Shown: positions 39,301 to 48,839 of the stretch, one piece after another
Numbering within the stretch: position 1 is the stretch's first letter
How the letters are laid out: every line of letters starts with the position of its first letter
Source of the DNA: Agreia sp. PsM10
GTDB lineage: Bacteria; Actinomycetota; Actinomycetes; Actinomycetales; Microbacteriaceae
Length of the DNA: 64,000 nucleotides
Assembly (NCBI RefSeq): GCF_030433855.1
Contig: NZ_JARUXC010000016.1
Location: 22,979 to 86,978, forward strand
Reading direction: 5' to 3'
The notes under the pieces: model-generated
Seen by the model: only the letters and a program-made list of their open reading frames with translations
Databases searched by the model: none
What the model was told of the DNA's origin: nothing
Translations under genes and position numbers: made by a program

Positions 39301-40830
39301 ATGAAGAGATCGATTCTCGGGCTCGGGGCGCTCGTCGTCGCCGCGAGTCTTATGCTCGCCGGATGCTCCGCGGGGTCCCCGGCCTCCACCGATTCAGCCA
39401 CGTCCACGGGGGGAACGCTCACGCTGGGCGCAACCGTCGATGCCACGTCGTGGGACACGGCCGATGCCGAGTTCGGAAACCGTCTGCAGTACATGCAGCC
39501 CGTCTACGACTCGCTTCTGCACATTGACTCCGAGCTGGAGATCACCCCGTGGCTCGCATCGGCCTTCAGCTACAACGACGACAACACGCGGCTCACGCTC
39601 ACCCTCCGCGACGACGTCAGCTTCACCGATGGTGAGGCCTTCGATGCCGATGCCGTAAAGGCCAACCTCGAGCACTTCGCCACGGGCACCGGGCAGAACT
39701 CCATCACCCTCGCCTCGGTCTCCTCGATCGAAGTCACGAACCCGACCGAGGTGGTGCTGGTGCTCAGCGCCCCCGATCCGGCGCTCTTGCGCAACCTTGC
39801 GCTCGTCTCGGGAATGATGGCATCCCCTGCAGAGCTCACGACGGGCTCCCTGAAGACGACGCCTGTGGGAAGCGGTCCCTACGTTCTCGACACCGCCGCG
39901 ACGGTGACTGGCAGTCAGTACACCTACACACGCAACGCCGACTACTGGAACGCTGACGCCTTTCCCTACGACAGCATCGTGATCAAGCCGTTGTCCGACC
40001 TCACGGCCCGACTCAATGCGCTGAAGGCGGGCGAGATCGACGCCGCGAGCGCCGATGCGAAGAGCATGGCCGAGGCCCAGGCGAGTGGCCTGACCGTCGG
40101 CAAGATGCTGGGCGACTGGCAGGGGCTGTTCATCGTCGACCGCGCAGGTGCGAAGGTTCCCGCGCTGGCCGATGAGCGGGTGCGTCAGGCGCTGAACTAC
40201 GCGATCGACGGCGACGCGATCCTCAAGTCGATCCGCCTGGGTGAGGGCGAGTCGACCACGCAGATCTTCAATCCGAGCAGCCAGGCGTACGACGCCTCTC
40301 TCGACGATGCCTATCCGTACGATCCGGAGAAGGCGAAGGAACTCCTCGCCGAGGCGGGCTACGCCGATGGATTCGACCTCGTGCTTCCTGACCTCGCCGG
40401 ATTCTCCGACGTGACCACGATTACCGTGCAGTCGTTGAAGGACATCGGCATCCGGGTCACCACCGAGCCCGTCTCCGCAGACCAGACGATCTCCCGACTC
40501 ATCAGCGGCGAGTTCCCCGTTTTCGTCTTCTCGTGGGGGTCCTCCAACTCATGGCAGGACACGATCAAGCTCCTCACGCCGACCGCACCCTGGAACATGA
40601 TGAAGAACCGGGATCCGGAGCTCGATTCCCTGATCGCCGCTGCGCAGACCGCGACCGGCTCCGACGCTGACACGGCTTTCCAGAAGCTGAGTGCTTTCGT
40701 CGTCGATCAGGCCTGGTTCGCCCCGTGGTACGTGCAGAACAACATCTACCTGAGCTCCGCGAAGACGACGGTCACCATGCAGCCGCAGAACGTCGTTCCC
40801 TACATCTGGAACTACGCGCCCGCGAGCTGA
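39301..40830 (+). CDS. ABC transporter substrate-binding lipoprotein, family 5
   Basis: A 509-residue lipoprotein for import of oligopeptide-, opine- or nickel-like ligands (SBP family 5). Signal peptide with lipobox LAGC (LMLAGCSAGS, Cys about 22), then GGTLTLGATVDATSWDTADA (family start), LTLTLRDDVSFTDGEAFDADAVKANLE and a mature two-lobed fold. The start ATG has GAAGAGAGA before it. It begins the importer operon and is followed by permeases and ATPases; the ligand is not predictable, but the downstream esterase and CoA-transferase genes suggest an ester or acid, not a peptide. Confidence 0.9.
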   Translation: MKRSILGLGALVVAASLMLAGCSAGSPASTDSATSTGGTLTLGATVDATSWDTADAEFGNRLQYMQPVYDSLLHIDSELEITPWLASAFSYNDDNTRLTLTLRDDVSFTDGEAFDADAVKANLEHFATGTGQNSITLASVSSIEVTNPTEVVLVLSAPDPALLRNLALVSGMMASPAELTTGSLKTTPVGSGPYVLDTAATVTGSQYTYTRNADYWNADAFPYDSIVIKPLSDLTARLNALKAGEIDAASADAKSMAEAQASGLTVGKMLGDWQGLFIVDRAGAKVPALADERVRQALNYAIDGDAILKSIRLGEGESTTQIFNPSSQAYDASLDDAYPYDPEKAKELLAEAGYADGFDLVLPDLAGFSDVTTITVQSLKDIGIRVTTEPVSADQTISRLISGEFPVFVFSWGSSNSWQDTIKLLTPTAPWNMMKNRDPELDSLIAAAQTATGSDADTAFQKLSAFVVDQAWFAPWYVQNNIYLSSAKTTVTMQPQNVVPYIWNYAPAS

Positions 40831-40897
40831 GCACACCGGGCGGCGTCGGGTCCTCCGATGCCGCCCGTACTGACCCCTTCGAGGAAGAAGAGAGACC

Positions 40898-41839
40898 ATG
40901 GCGACATTCCTGCTTCGCCGGCTCGGTGCGGCCGTCGTGCTCGTGTTCGTGATCGCGACCATGACGTTCCTGCTCATGAGCATGACCGGGGGAGACCCGG
41001 CCCGAAACATCCTGGGGGACGGGGCTACCGTCGAGCAGGTTGCAGCCAAATCCGCCGAGCTCGGGCTCGATCAACCCCTGGCTGTGAGATACGCCGACTG
41101 GCTCGGTGCTGCCATCACGGGCGACTTCGGTCGGTCCTGGTTCACCAACGAACCGGTGATGACCTCGCTCGCCAACAAGTTCCCCGTATCGCTCTCCGTC
41201 GTGGTCGTGGCGATCCTCGTGACCGCACTCCTGAGCGCGATCCTCGGCGTCACGGCGGCCGTGAAGAGGGGCTGGATCGACCGCTTCGTTCAGATGTTCG
41301 CGGTGCTCGGCTTCGCGCTACCCAACTTCTGGGTGGCCCTGATCCTCGTGACCGTGTTCGCGGTCAACCTCAAGCTCCTTCCGGCCACGGGGTTCGTCCC
41401 TTTTGCGACCGACCCCGTGCGATGGCTGCTCGGACTGATCCTCCCGGTGACGGCACTCGTCGTCGGAACCATCGCCTCGACAGCACAACAGGTGAGAGGC
41501 GCCACAATCGACGTTCTCAGGCAGGACTACGTGCGCACCCTGCGCAGCCGAGGCATCAGCCACCGATCCCTGCTCTTCAGACACGTGCTGCGCAATGCCG
41601 CACCTCCCGCCCTCACCGTGCTCTCGCTGCAGTTCGTCGGGCTTCTCGGCGGAGCCATCATCATCGAGAAGATCTTCGCCCTCCCGGGGATCGGCAGCCT
41701 GGCCGTGAACGCCACCCTCCAGGGAGACCTGCCTCAGATACTCGGTCTCGTCGTCGTTATGGTCGTTCTCGTCGTCATAGTCAACCTGGTCATCGACCTT
41801 CTTACCGGGTGGCTCAATCCGAAGGCGCGTGTCTCATGA
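40898..41839 (+). CDS. ABC transporter permease, DppB type
   Basis: A 313-residue membrane protein with the DppB/OppB pattern: an N-terminal helix (LGAAVVLVFVIATMTFLLMS), the outer segment with GGDPARNILGDGA, four further helices, and the EAA loop near residue 204 (TLRSRGISHRSLLFRHVLRNA) that contacts the ATPase. It heads a set with a fused DppC-DppD and DppF. The last bases overlap the next gene (ATGA). Confidence 0.92.
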   Translation: MATFLLRRLGAAVVLVFVIATMTFLLMSMTGGDPARNILGDGATVEQVAAKSAELGLDQPLAVRYADWLGAAITGDFGRSWFTNEPVMTSLANKFPVSLSVVVVAILVTALLSAILGVTAAVKRGWIDRFVQMFAVLGFALPNFWVALILVTVFAVNLKLLPATGFVPFATDPVRWLLGLILPVTALVVGTIASTAQQVRGATIDVLRQDYVRTLRSRGISHRSLLFRHVLRNAAPPALTVLSLQFVGLLGGAIIIEKIFALPGIGSLAVNATLQGDLPQILGLVVVMVVLVVIVNLVIDLLTGWLNPKARVS

Positions 41840-43692
41840 GTGAAGCAGTGATACCGGCCGAGGCGCTCGTTCCTCGCCTCGCCACCGGCAGGCAGAAGCT
41901 CTTCCGCCGTGTTCTCAAGAACCCCATGGCGGTGGTCTCGCTCGTCATCCTCGCGCTGGTCGTGCTCAGCGCGGTCTTCGCCGGTCAGATCACCGGCTGG
42001 GATCCGGGGCGTGCCGATCTCAACGACGCCCTGGCGCCGCCGTTCGGCGAGCACCTGCTGGGCGCGGATGCGTCGGGTCGAGACGTTCTCGCACGTCTGT
42101 ACTTCGGCGCCAGGGTCAGCCTCGTCGGTGCACTCATCGCGCTGTCGACGGCACTCGCCATCGGCATCCCGACCGGTCTGATCGCCGGCTACTTCCAGGG
42201 CTGGTTCGACTCGCTCTCGAGCTGGTTCGCGAGTCTTCTGATGGCGATGCCCGGACTCATCGTGGTTCTCGCCCTGATCTCGGTGATCGGCCCGGGAATG
42301 GTCGGCGTCATGGTGACGTTCGGTGCGCTCCTCTCACCGGGCGTCTTCCGCTTGACTCGGTCGGGTGTCGTGTCGGTGCGTCGCGAGCTCTACATCGACG
42401 CCGCCAAGGTCTCCGGCCTGAGCGACTACAGGATCATCTCGCGCCACGTGCTCGGCGTGATCCGGGCGCCGCTGGTGATTCAGGCATCCATGATCGCGGG
42501 AATCGCCATCGTGCTTCAGGCGGGTCTCGAATTCTTGGGCGTCGGCGATTCGTCGACCGCCAGCTGGGGGCAGATGCTGAGCGAGGCGTTCACCAACATC
42601 TACGTCGCGCCCACCATGATCCTCTGGCCCGGCCTGATCATCGGCATCACCGTGGGATCGCTAGCCATCTTCGGCGCTGCGCTCCGAGACACGGTGCAGG
42701 GGGCTGAACCCGTGCGCAGGGTTCGCCGTCGCTCCCTTCCGGTCGAGGAGAAGGCGACGACCAGGAGGCTCGACCTGAGCACGGCCGCGACGGCCGCCGT
42801 CATCGCGCCGCGGGACGGAGGCCACGAGGATCTCGAGCCGAACGATGCGCTCCTGGTGGTACGCGATCTGAGGGTCGGATACCCGCAACAGGACGGCAGC
42901 GAGACGATCGTCGTCGACGGAGTCTCGCTGCACGTCGACCGCGGCGAGGTTCTCGGTCTCGTCGGCGAGTCAGGGTCGGGCAAGTCCCAGACTGCATTCT
43001 CCATTCTCGGGCTTCTGCCAGACACAGGAGCAATCCTCGGCGGAGCCATCTCCTTCGCCGGACGCACGATCGCCTCGGCTGACGGGCAGGCCCGCGGTGC
43101 CGCTGCTCTCAGGGGTCGTCAGTTCGGGTACATCCCCCAGGAGCCGATGTCGAATCTCGACCCGAGCTTCACCCTCGGATTCCAGCTCGTGGAGCCGATG
43201 AGGCACATCCTCGGTCTGAGTCGCCCTGCGGCCAAGACCAAGGCCCTCGAACTGCTCGACCGCGTCGGTATCGCCGATCCTCGGCGCACCTTCGACGCAT
43301 ATCCGCACGAGGTCTCGGGAGGAATGGCCCAGCGGGTGCTCATCGCCGGCGCCGTCGCCTGCGATCCCGAACTGCTGATCGCCGACGAGCCAACGACCGC
43401 CCTCGACGTGACCGTGCAGGCCGAGGTTCTCGACCTGCTGCGCGGACTCCAGAGGGAACGGAAGATGGCCATGATCATGGTGACCCATAACTTCGGTGTC
43501 GTGGCCGACATTTGCGACCGCGTGGCCGTGATGCAGGCCGGCCGACTCGTCGAGCAAGCCGAGGCGCTCGAGCTGTTCGACGATCCGCACAACCCGTACA
43601 CCCGGATGCTGCTCTCCTCGACGCTCGAGGACACCGAACCGCGAGCGGCGCGCAGCTCGCACGCCACTTCATCGAGAGGAACAGCACGATGA
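41836..43692 (+). CDS. fused ABC permease (DppC) and ATPase (DppD)
   Basis: A 618-residue fusion. Residues about 1-290 are a DppC permease: membrane helix VVSLVILALVVLSAVFAG, GEHLLGADASGRDVLARLYFGAR and the EAA segment DAAKVSGLSDYRIISRHVLG. After a linker of about 45 residues (VRRRSLPVEEKATTRRLDLS...) comes a DppD ATPase: Walker A GESGSGKSQTAF, Q-loop PQEPMSNLDPSF, signature VSGGMAQRVLIAGAV, Walker B LLIADEPTTALD. Splitting these is the rule in most bacteria; fusion occurs in some actinobacteria. The reading frame is unbroken and the linker is not an artefact of a single shift. Confidence 0.9.
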   Translation: MSEAVIPAEALVPRLATGRQKLFRRVLKNPMAVVSLVILALVVLSAVFAGQITGWDPGRADLNDALAPPFGEHLLGADASGRDVLARLYFGARVSLVGALIALSTALAIGIPTGLIAGYFQGWFDSLSSWFASLLMAMPGLIVVLALISVIGPGMVGVMVTFGALLSPGVFRLTRSGVVSVRRELYIDAAKVSGLSDYRIISRHVLGVIRAPLVIQASMIAGIAIVLQAGLEFLGVGDSSTASWGQMLSEAFTNIYVAPTMILWPGLIIGITVGSLAIFGAALRDTVQGAEPVRRVRRRSLPVEEKATTRRLDLSTAATAAVIAPRDGGHEDLEPNDALLVVRDLRVGYPQQDGSETIVVDGVSLHVDRGEVLGLVGESGSGKSQTAFSILGLLPDTGAILGGAISFAGRTIASADGQARGAAALRGRQFGYIPQEPMSNLDPSFTLGFQLVEPMRHILGLSRPAAKTKALELLDRVGIADPRRTFDAYPHEVSGGMAQRVLIAGAVACDPELLIADEPTTALDVTVQAEVLDLLRGLQRERKMAMIMVTHNFGVVADICDRVAVMQAGRLVEQAEALELFDDPHNPYTRMLLSSTLEDTEPRAARSSHATSSRGTAR

Positions 43693-44573
43693 TCGACGAC
43701 GCGACTGCGGTCGAGGCTCCGCTTCTGACCATCAGCGGGCTCGAGGTCGAGTTTCCCGTCAAGGGATGGCGGCGTCCGCCGTTCACCGCGCTCAAGGGTG
43801 TCTCCCTCGATATTCTTCCCGGCGAGACCATGGGGCTCGTAGGCGAGTCGGGCTCGGGCAAGACGACCATCGGCCGCGCCGTGCTCGGGCTAGCACCCAT
43901 CAAGGCGGGCTCGATCACCTTCGACGGGCAGGACACGACGAGGCTGTCACGCAGGGAGCGCCGGTCGCTGAGTGCAGACATCCAGGTCGTGTTCCAGGAT
44001 CCGTACACGTCGCTCAACCCGGCGATGACCATCGGCGACATTCTTGCCGAGCCGCTTCTGACCTCGGGGATCGAACGCGTCGCGGCGCGGGATCGGATCC
44101 GCGAACTCCTCGATCAGGTCAATCTGCCGGCGGATGCCGTTGATCGCCTGCCGCGAGAGTTCTCAGGCGGTCAGCGTCAGCGGGTCGCAATCGCCAGGGC
44201 CCTCGCCCTCCGCCCCCGGCTCATCGTCTGCGACGAGCCGGTCTCGGCTCTCGATCTCTCGACGCAGGCCCGCGTGCTCGACCTGTTCATCGACATCCAG
44301 GAGCAGACCGGCGTGGCCTATCTCTTCGTCTCCCACGACCTGAGCGTCGTTCGACACATCAGTCACCGCGTCGCCGTCATGTATCGCGGGGAGATCGTCG
44401 AGACCGGCGATGCCGCCGCGGTCACGGGTGCGCCGACGCACCCCTATACCCAGCGCCTTCTGATGGCCGCCCCGGTTCCTCACCCGCGGAGGCAGGCGGT
44501 GCGCCGCTCCGAGCGCCACGCTCTGCTCGCGTCGCAGCGGGCCGCCGATGCGGCGAGCGAGGCCGTGGGATGA
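43689..44573 (+). CDS. ABC transporter ATPase, DppF type
   Basis: The second ATPase of the importer, 294 residues: Walker A GESGSGKTTIGRAVLG, Q-loop VVFQDPYTSLNPAM, signature FSGGQRQRVAIARAL, Walker B LIVCDEPVSALDLS, H-loop VSHDLSVVRHI, and the C-terminal THPYTQRLLMAAPVP motif found in DppF/OppF. The ATG overlaps the fused gene's stop by 4 bp. A short 40-residue Arg/Ala tail is non-conserved. Confidence 0.92.
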   Translation: MIDDATAVEAPLLTISGLEVEFPVKGWRRPPFTALKGVSLDILPGETMGLVGESGSGKTTIGRAVLGLAPIKAGSITFDGQDTTRLSRRERRSLSADIQVVFQDPYTSLNPAMTIGDILAEPLLTSGIERVAARDRIRELLDQVNLPADAVDRLPREFSGGQRQRVAIARALALRPRLIVCDEPVSALDLSTQARVLDLFIDIQEQTGVAYLFVSHDLSVVRHISHRVAVMYRGEIVETGDAAAVTGAPTHPYTQRLLMAAPVPHPRRQAVRRSERHALLASQRAADAASEAVG

Positions 44574-46126
44574 GGCTCGCTCTCGCGTCGGGGGTGGTGT
44601 GCGGGTCGACCGCGCTGACCAAGCGCGCCGACGTTCAGTGCTACCTCGGCATTCCGTTCGCCGCGTCTCCCGTGGGAGAACTCCGCTTCAGAGCCCCCCG
44701 GCCCGTCGCGCCGTGGGCGGGGGAGCTCGAGGCGAAGAGGTTCGGACCGGCCGCGCCGCAGAATCCCGATCCCTTCATGACGGCCAACGACTATTTCCAG
44801 CCGGTGAACTCGGAAGCGGACTGCCTCAACCTGAACGTCTGGACTCCGCGGGCGGACGCTCAGGCGCGCCCCGTCATGGTGTGGATCCACGGTGGAGGCT
44901 ACATCGGCGGCTCCAACTCGAGCGGACTGAACAACGGAGCAGAACTGGCGGCCACCTTCGACGTCGTCGTGGTCTCGATCAACTACAGGCTGGGCGCGCT
45001 CGGCTATCTGCAGCTCGGGCATCTGCTCGGCGAGGAGTTCGCCGACGCCGGCAACCTCGGCGTGCTCGATCAGATCGCCGCGCTCGAGTGGGTGCGCGAC
45101 AACATCGCCGTCTTCGGAGGAGACCCGACGTGCGTGACCATCTTCGGCGAATCGGCCGGAGGTGCTGCCGTCGCGACTCTGCTCGGTACGCCTCGCGCGG
45201 AAGGTCTCTTCCATCGCGCCATCGTGCAGAGTGGAACAGCCGAACGCGCCCGCAGCCTGCCGGAGTCAGAGGCCGTGACGGCAGCATTCCTCGAGGCGGC
45301 CGGCTTGACCGAATTGACCGCGTCACGGCTCCTCGACATGTCGCTCGACGGGCTGCTCGCCGCTCAAGGGCGCTTCGCCGACGAATTCGCCCAGGGCGTC
45401 GTGGGTCTGGCGCTACCGTTCCAACCCACTATCGATGGCAGGGTGCTGTCAGAACTGCCTCTGGATGCCGTGCGTCGGGGCGTCAACTCCGGCGTGCCGC
45501 TGTTGGTCGGCACGAACCGTAACGAGGCGTCGTTCTTCACCGAGCCGATGTCGGGCGACGGAGACTCGGTCGAAGCGACCGAGGCGAAGATCTCGTCGGT
45601 GTTCGCCGAGGAGTTTCCGTCGGATGCCGACGCGCAGGCGGCGGTGTACAAGGCCGTTCTGGCCGACGAACTCGGCCACGAACCTCGCCCTCGACAGGTG
45701 CTCGAGGCGTTGCTGACCGATCGGCTGTACCGCCAGCCGACGAATCGACTGCTCGATGCGCGCGCCGCCGGCCCGGCCAAGACCTACTCGTATCTGTTCA
45801 CGTGGCAGACGCCGCTGTTCGACGGCCGGATGGGCGCCTGCCATGTTCTGGATGTGCCCTTCATCTTCCGGCAGCTCGATCGAATCGAGGCGGTGTCGTT
45901 GGTCGGCGAACATCCTCCCCACCAGCTCTCCGACTGGATGAGCGCGACCTGGGTGCGCTTCGCAGACACGGGGGTGCCCCTGTCGGCGGCACTCCCGGAA
46001 TGGGCGCCCTATGAGCCGGACTCCCGGTCGACGATGGAACTGAACACCCGGCCCACCCTTCTGATGGATCCGCTGGCGGGCTTGCGCGAGTACTGGCTCC
46101 AGGCGGTTGCGGTGAGCGCGTCGTGA
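44570..46126 (+). CDS. type-B carboxylesterase
   Basis: A 518-residue alpha/beta-hydrolase of the carboxylesterase type-B family. It has the N-terminal YLGIPFAASPVGELRFRAP signature, the oxyanion HGGGYIGGS, the nucleophile elbow GESAGGA (TIFGESAGGAAVATLLG, Ser about 198), a glutamate in the ..GTNRNEASFF region and a C-terminal histidine in LVGEHPPHQLSD. No signal peptide, so it is cytoplasmic. In this operon it likely hydrolyses an imported ester to release an acid for the CoA transferase. The ATG overlaps the DppF gene stop. Confidence 0.9.
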   Translation: MRLALASGVVCGSTALTKRADVQCYLGIPFAASPVGELRFRAPRPVAPWAGELEAKRFGPAAPQNPDPFMTANDYFQPVNSEADCLNLNVWTPRADAQARPVMVWIHGGGYIGGSNSSGLNNGAELAATFDVVVVSINYRLGALGYLQLGHLLGEEFADAGNLGVLDQIAALEWVRDNIAVFGGDPTCVTIFGESAGGAAVATLLGTPRAEGLFHRAIVQSGTAERARSLPESEAVTAAFLEAAGLTELTASRLLDMSLDGLLAAQGRFADEFAQGVVGLALPFQPTIDGRVLSELPLDAVRRGVNSGVPLLVGTNRNEASFFTEPMSGDGDSVEATEAKISSVFAEEFPSDADAQAAVYKAVLADELGHEPRPRQVLEALLTDRLYRQPTNRLLDARAAGPAKTYSYLFTWQTPLFDGRMGACHVLDVPFIFRQLDRIEAVSLVGEHPPHQLSDWMSATWVRFADTGVPLSAALPEWAPYEPDSRSTMELNTRPTLLMDPLAGLREYWLQAVAVSAS

Positions 46127-47346
46127 ATCGCGAGAAACTCGCCGGCGATGATGCGGAATCGGCCGGGCCTCTCACGGGCACCCTGGTTGTCGACCTGAGC
46201 AGAGCGCTGGCCGGTCCACACGCCGGAATGATGCTCGGCGACCTCGGCGCTCGCGTCGTGAAGATCGAGGCAGTGGGCTCGGGAGATGAGACCCGCCGTT
46301 GGGGACCGCCGTTCGTGGGGCCGGACGACGATCGGCAGTCGAGCTACTTCCTGTCGTGCAACCGCAACAAGGAGTCGCTCGCGCTCGACCTGAAGTCGGC
46401 GGCGGACATCCGGATTCTCACGGCGCTTCTCGAGCGCGCCGACGTGGTGATCGAGAACTTCCGCACAGGCGTGATGGACAGGCTGGGCCTGTCGATGAAC
46501 CGGCTGCATGAGATCAATCCCCGGCTCGTCATCCTGTCGATCACCGGCTTCGGCCACGACGGGCCCGAGGCGGGTCGCGCGGGATACGACCAGATCGTGC
46601 AGGGCGAGGCCGGCCTGATGTCGATCACCGGATCCGGACCGGACGACCCGCAGAGGATGGGCGTTCCGATCGCCGATCTTCTGTCGGGAATGTACGGCGC
46701 CTACGGCGTCGTTGCTGCGCTTCTCGAGCGCTCCGCCACAGGCATCGGAACCGTCGTACGCACTTCGCTGCTCTCCTCGGTCGTCGGCGTGCACGCCTTT
46801 CAGGGCACGCGGGTGACGGTGGCGGGGGAGACACCGCAGGCTCAGGGCAATCATCATCCGTCGATCGCGCCCTACGGGCTGTTCGGATGCGCAGACGGAT
46901 CCGTGCAGATCAGCGTCGGCAACGAGTCGCTCTGGCAGCGGCTCTGCGATCGCTTCGACATCGACGGGGCCGATCCGCTACTGGCGGACAACGCCCACCG
47001 GGTACGCCACCGCCGGCACACCATCGAGGCGGTCGAGCGCGCATTCGCCGACTTCACGGCAGCAGAGCTGCTGGCGGCGCTGTCGGAAGCGGGTATTCCG
47101 GCGGGCATCGTGCGCAGCCTCGACGAGGTCTACCGGTGGGATCAGGTCATTTCGCAGGGCCTCGTGATCGAGGTCGATCATCCGACTCTCGGTCCTATCG
47201 AGCTTCCTGGCCCGCCCATCCGCTTCTTTGCGACCGACGGCGACGTGGAGCGCGAGACGACGAAGCGCCGGCACCGGCCGCCGCCCCTGCTCGACGAGCA
47301 CGGCCCGTCTCTTCGAGAATGGCTGGAGGAGGTCGCACCGAGATGA
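46123..47346 (+). CDS. family III CoA transferase (CaiB/BaiF type)
   Basis: Transfers CoA between carboxylic acids. The 407-residue protein has the family start TLVVDLSRALAGPHAGMML, GARVVKIEAVGSGDETRRWG, NRNKESLALDLKSAADI, and the catalytic aspartate in GRAGYDQIVQGEAGLMSITG (near residue 155). GTG start overlaps the esterase stop by 4 bp. It would activate the acid made by the esterase; the donor CoA ester is unknown. Confidence 0.92.
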   Translation: MNREKLAGDDAESAGPLTGTLVVDLSRALAGPHAGMMLGDLGARVVKIEAVGSGDETRRWGPPFVGPDDDRQSSYFLSCNRNKESLALDLKSAADIRILTALLERADVVIENFRTGVMDRLGLSMNRLHEINPRLVILSITGFGHDGPEAGRAGYDQIVQGEAGLMSITGSGPDDPQRMGVPIADLLSGMYGAYGVVAALLERSATGIGTVVRTSLLSSVVGVHAFQGTRVTVAGETPQAQGNHHPSIAPYGLFGCADGSVQISVGNESLWQRLCDRFDIDGADPLLADNAHRVRHRRHTIEAVERAFADFTAAELLAALSEAGIPAGIVRSLDEVYRWDQVISQGLVIEVDHPTLGPIELPGPPIRFFATDGDVERETTKRRHRPPPLLDEHGPSLREWLEEVAPR

Positions 47347-48839
47347 CTGCACCACGCACCAGCGCGACCGAGCTGATCTCACTGCTGACCGACGCGGGCA
47401 GTTTTCGCTCGTGGGACGCCGCGCCGATCGATGTGGCTCCCGACGAGGCGTATCGCGCCGAGCTCGCCCGAGCCGAGGAGCGTTCCGGGGTCGACGAGTC
47501 CGTCCTCACCGGTGAAGGGCGGATCCGCGGGCGCCGGGTCGCCATCGTGGCCTGCGAGTTCGGTTTCCTCGGCGGCTCGATCGGCCTGGCTGCAGCAGAG
47601 CGCCTCGTTCTCGCCATCGAACGCGCCACCCTCGAAGGCCTGCCCATTCTCGCCGGCCCCGCGTCCGGCGGAACCCGGATGCAGGAGGGCACCCTCGCGT
47701 TCCTGTCGATGGTGAAGATCTCGGCCGCCGTCTCGAGGCACAAGGCCGCAGGGCTTCCCTACCTCGTCTACCTCCGGCATCCCACCACGGGCGGGGTCTT
47801 CGCGTCCTGGGGCTCGCTCGGCAACGTCACCATTGCCGAGCCGAACGCGCTGATCGGGTTCCTCGGCCCCCGTGTGTACGAGGCGATCTACGGCGAGGCG
47901 TTCCCCGAAGGAGTGCAGACCTCGGAGAACCTCTACCGCAACGGACTCATCGACGGAATCGCGAGTCCCCGGCAGCTTCCCGAGCTCGTCGCGCGGGTGC
48001 TCACCGTGCTCGACCGCTCCAGTTCTGACTCGGCCTCCGTGCCCGAGCCGGAGCGCTGGGACGGCGCGGACGACGACACCTGGACGTCGGTCTTGCTCTC
48101 CCGGCGTGCAGACCGTCCTGGAATACGGGCGCTGCTGCACCACGGCGCTCGGCACGTGGTGCCCTTGAACGGCACGGGCCAGGGAGAGCGCGACCCGGGC
48201 CTGGTTCTCGCGCTGGCGAAGTTCGGTTCGATGTCGTGCGTCGTCATGGGGCAGGACAGGCAGGCGCAGCGTGCCCGCACGCCGCTCGGTCCAGCGGCAC
48301 TCCGGGAGGCGCGGCGGGGCATGCGGCTGGCGTCAGATCTGCGACTTCCGCTGGTCACGGTGATCGACACCCCCGGCGCCGCCCTGTCGACCGAGGCGGA
48401 GGAGGGCGGCCTAGCCGGGGAGATCGCCCGATGCCTGGCCGAACTGGTTATGCATCCGGGGCAGACGATCTCGGTGATTCTCGGCGAGGGCACGGGTGGA
48501 GGGGCCCTCGCGCTGCTGCCAGCAGACCGCACCCTCGCCGGTCGACACGCCTGGCTGTCTCCCTTGCCGCCGGAGGGAGCGAGTGCGATCGTTCATCGCG
48601 ACATCACCCACGCGCCCCAGATGGCGGCGGCTCAGGGCATCGGCGCGGCCGCCCTTCTCGCCGACGGCATCGTCGACTGGGTCGTTCCTGAACTGCCCGA
48701 CGCCGCGGATGAGCCCACGGCATTCTGCGAGCGCGTGTCGTCGAGCCTCGAGTACTTCCTGGCAGAACTCGGTGAGCAGAGTCCTGGTCCGCGCCTGGAA
48801 GCCAGGCTCGGTCGCTACCGGCGGCTCGGTCTGACCTAG
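47343..48839 (+). CDS. fused acyl-CoA carboxyltransferase (AccD-AccA type)
   Basis: A 498-residue protein joining the beta-like half (GGSIGLAAAERLVLAIERA, ASGGTRMQEGTLAFLSM, TGGVFASWGSLGNVTIAEPNALIGFLGP) and the alpha-like half (VTVIDTPGAALSTEAEEGGL, GEGTGGGALALLPADRTL) of acetyl-CoA carboxylase carboxyltransferase, as in actinobacterial AccD3/AccDA proteins of about 500 residues. No zinc ribbon at the N-terminus. No biotin carboxylase or carrier lies in the window, so it would need partners elsewhere or work with a dedicated biotin-independent reaction. The 3' end overlaps the convergent cofD stop by 4 bp. Confidence 0.88.
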   Translation: MTAPRTSATELISLLTDAGSFRSWDAAPIDVAPDEAYRAELARAEERSGVDESVLTGEGRIRGRRVAIVACEFGFLGGSIGLAAAERLVLAIERATLEGLPILAGPASGGTRMQEGTLAFLSMVKISAAVSRHKAAGLPYLVYLRHPTTGGVFASWGSLGNVTIAEPNALIGFLGPRVYEAIYGEAFPEGVQTSENLYRNGLIDGIASPRQLPELVARVLTVLDRSSSDSASVPEPERWDGADDDTWTSVLLSRRADRPGIRALLHHGARHVVPLNGTGQGERDPGLVLALAKFGSMSCVVMGQDRQAQRARTPLGPAALREARRGMRLASDLRLPLVTVIDTPGAALSTEAEEGGLAGEIARCLAELVMHPGQTISVILGEGTGGGALALLPADRTLAGRHAWLSPLPPEGASAIVHRDITHAPQMAAAQGIGAAALLADGIVDWVVPELPDAADEPTAFCERVSSSLEYFLAELGEQSPGPRLEARLGRYRRLGLT

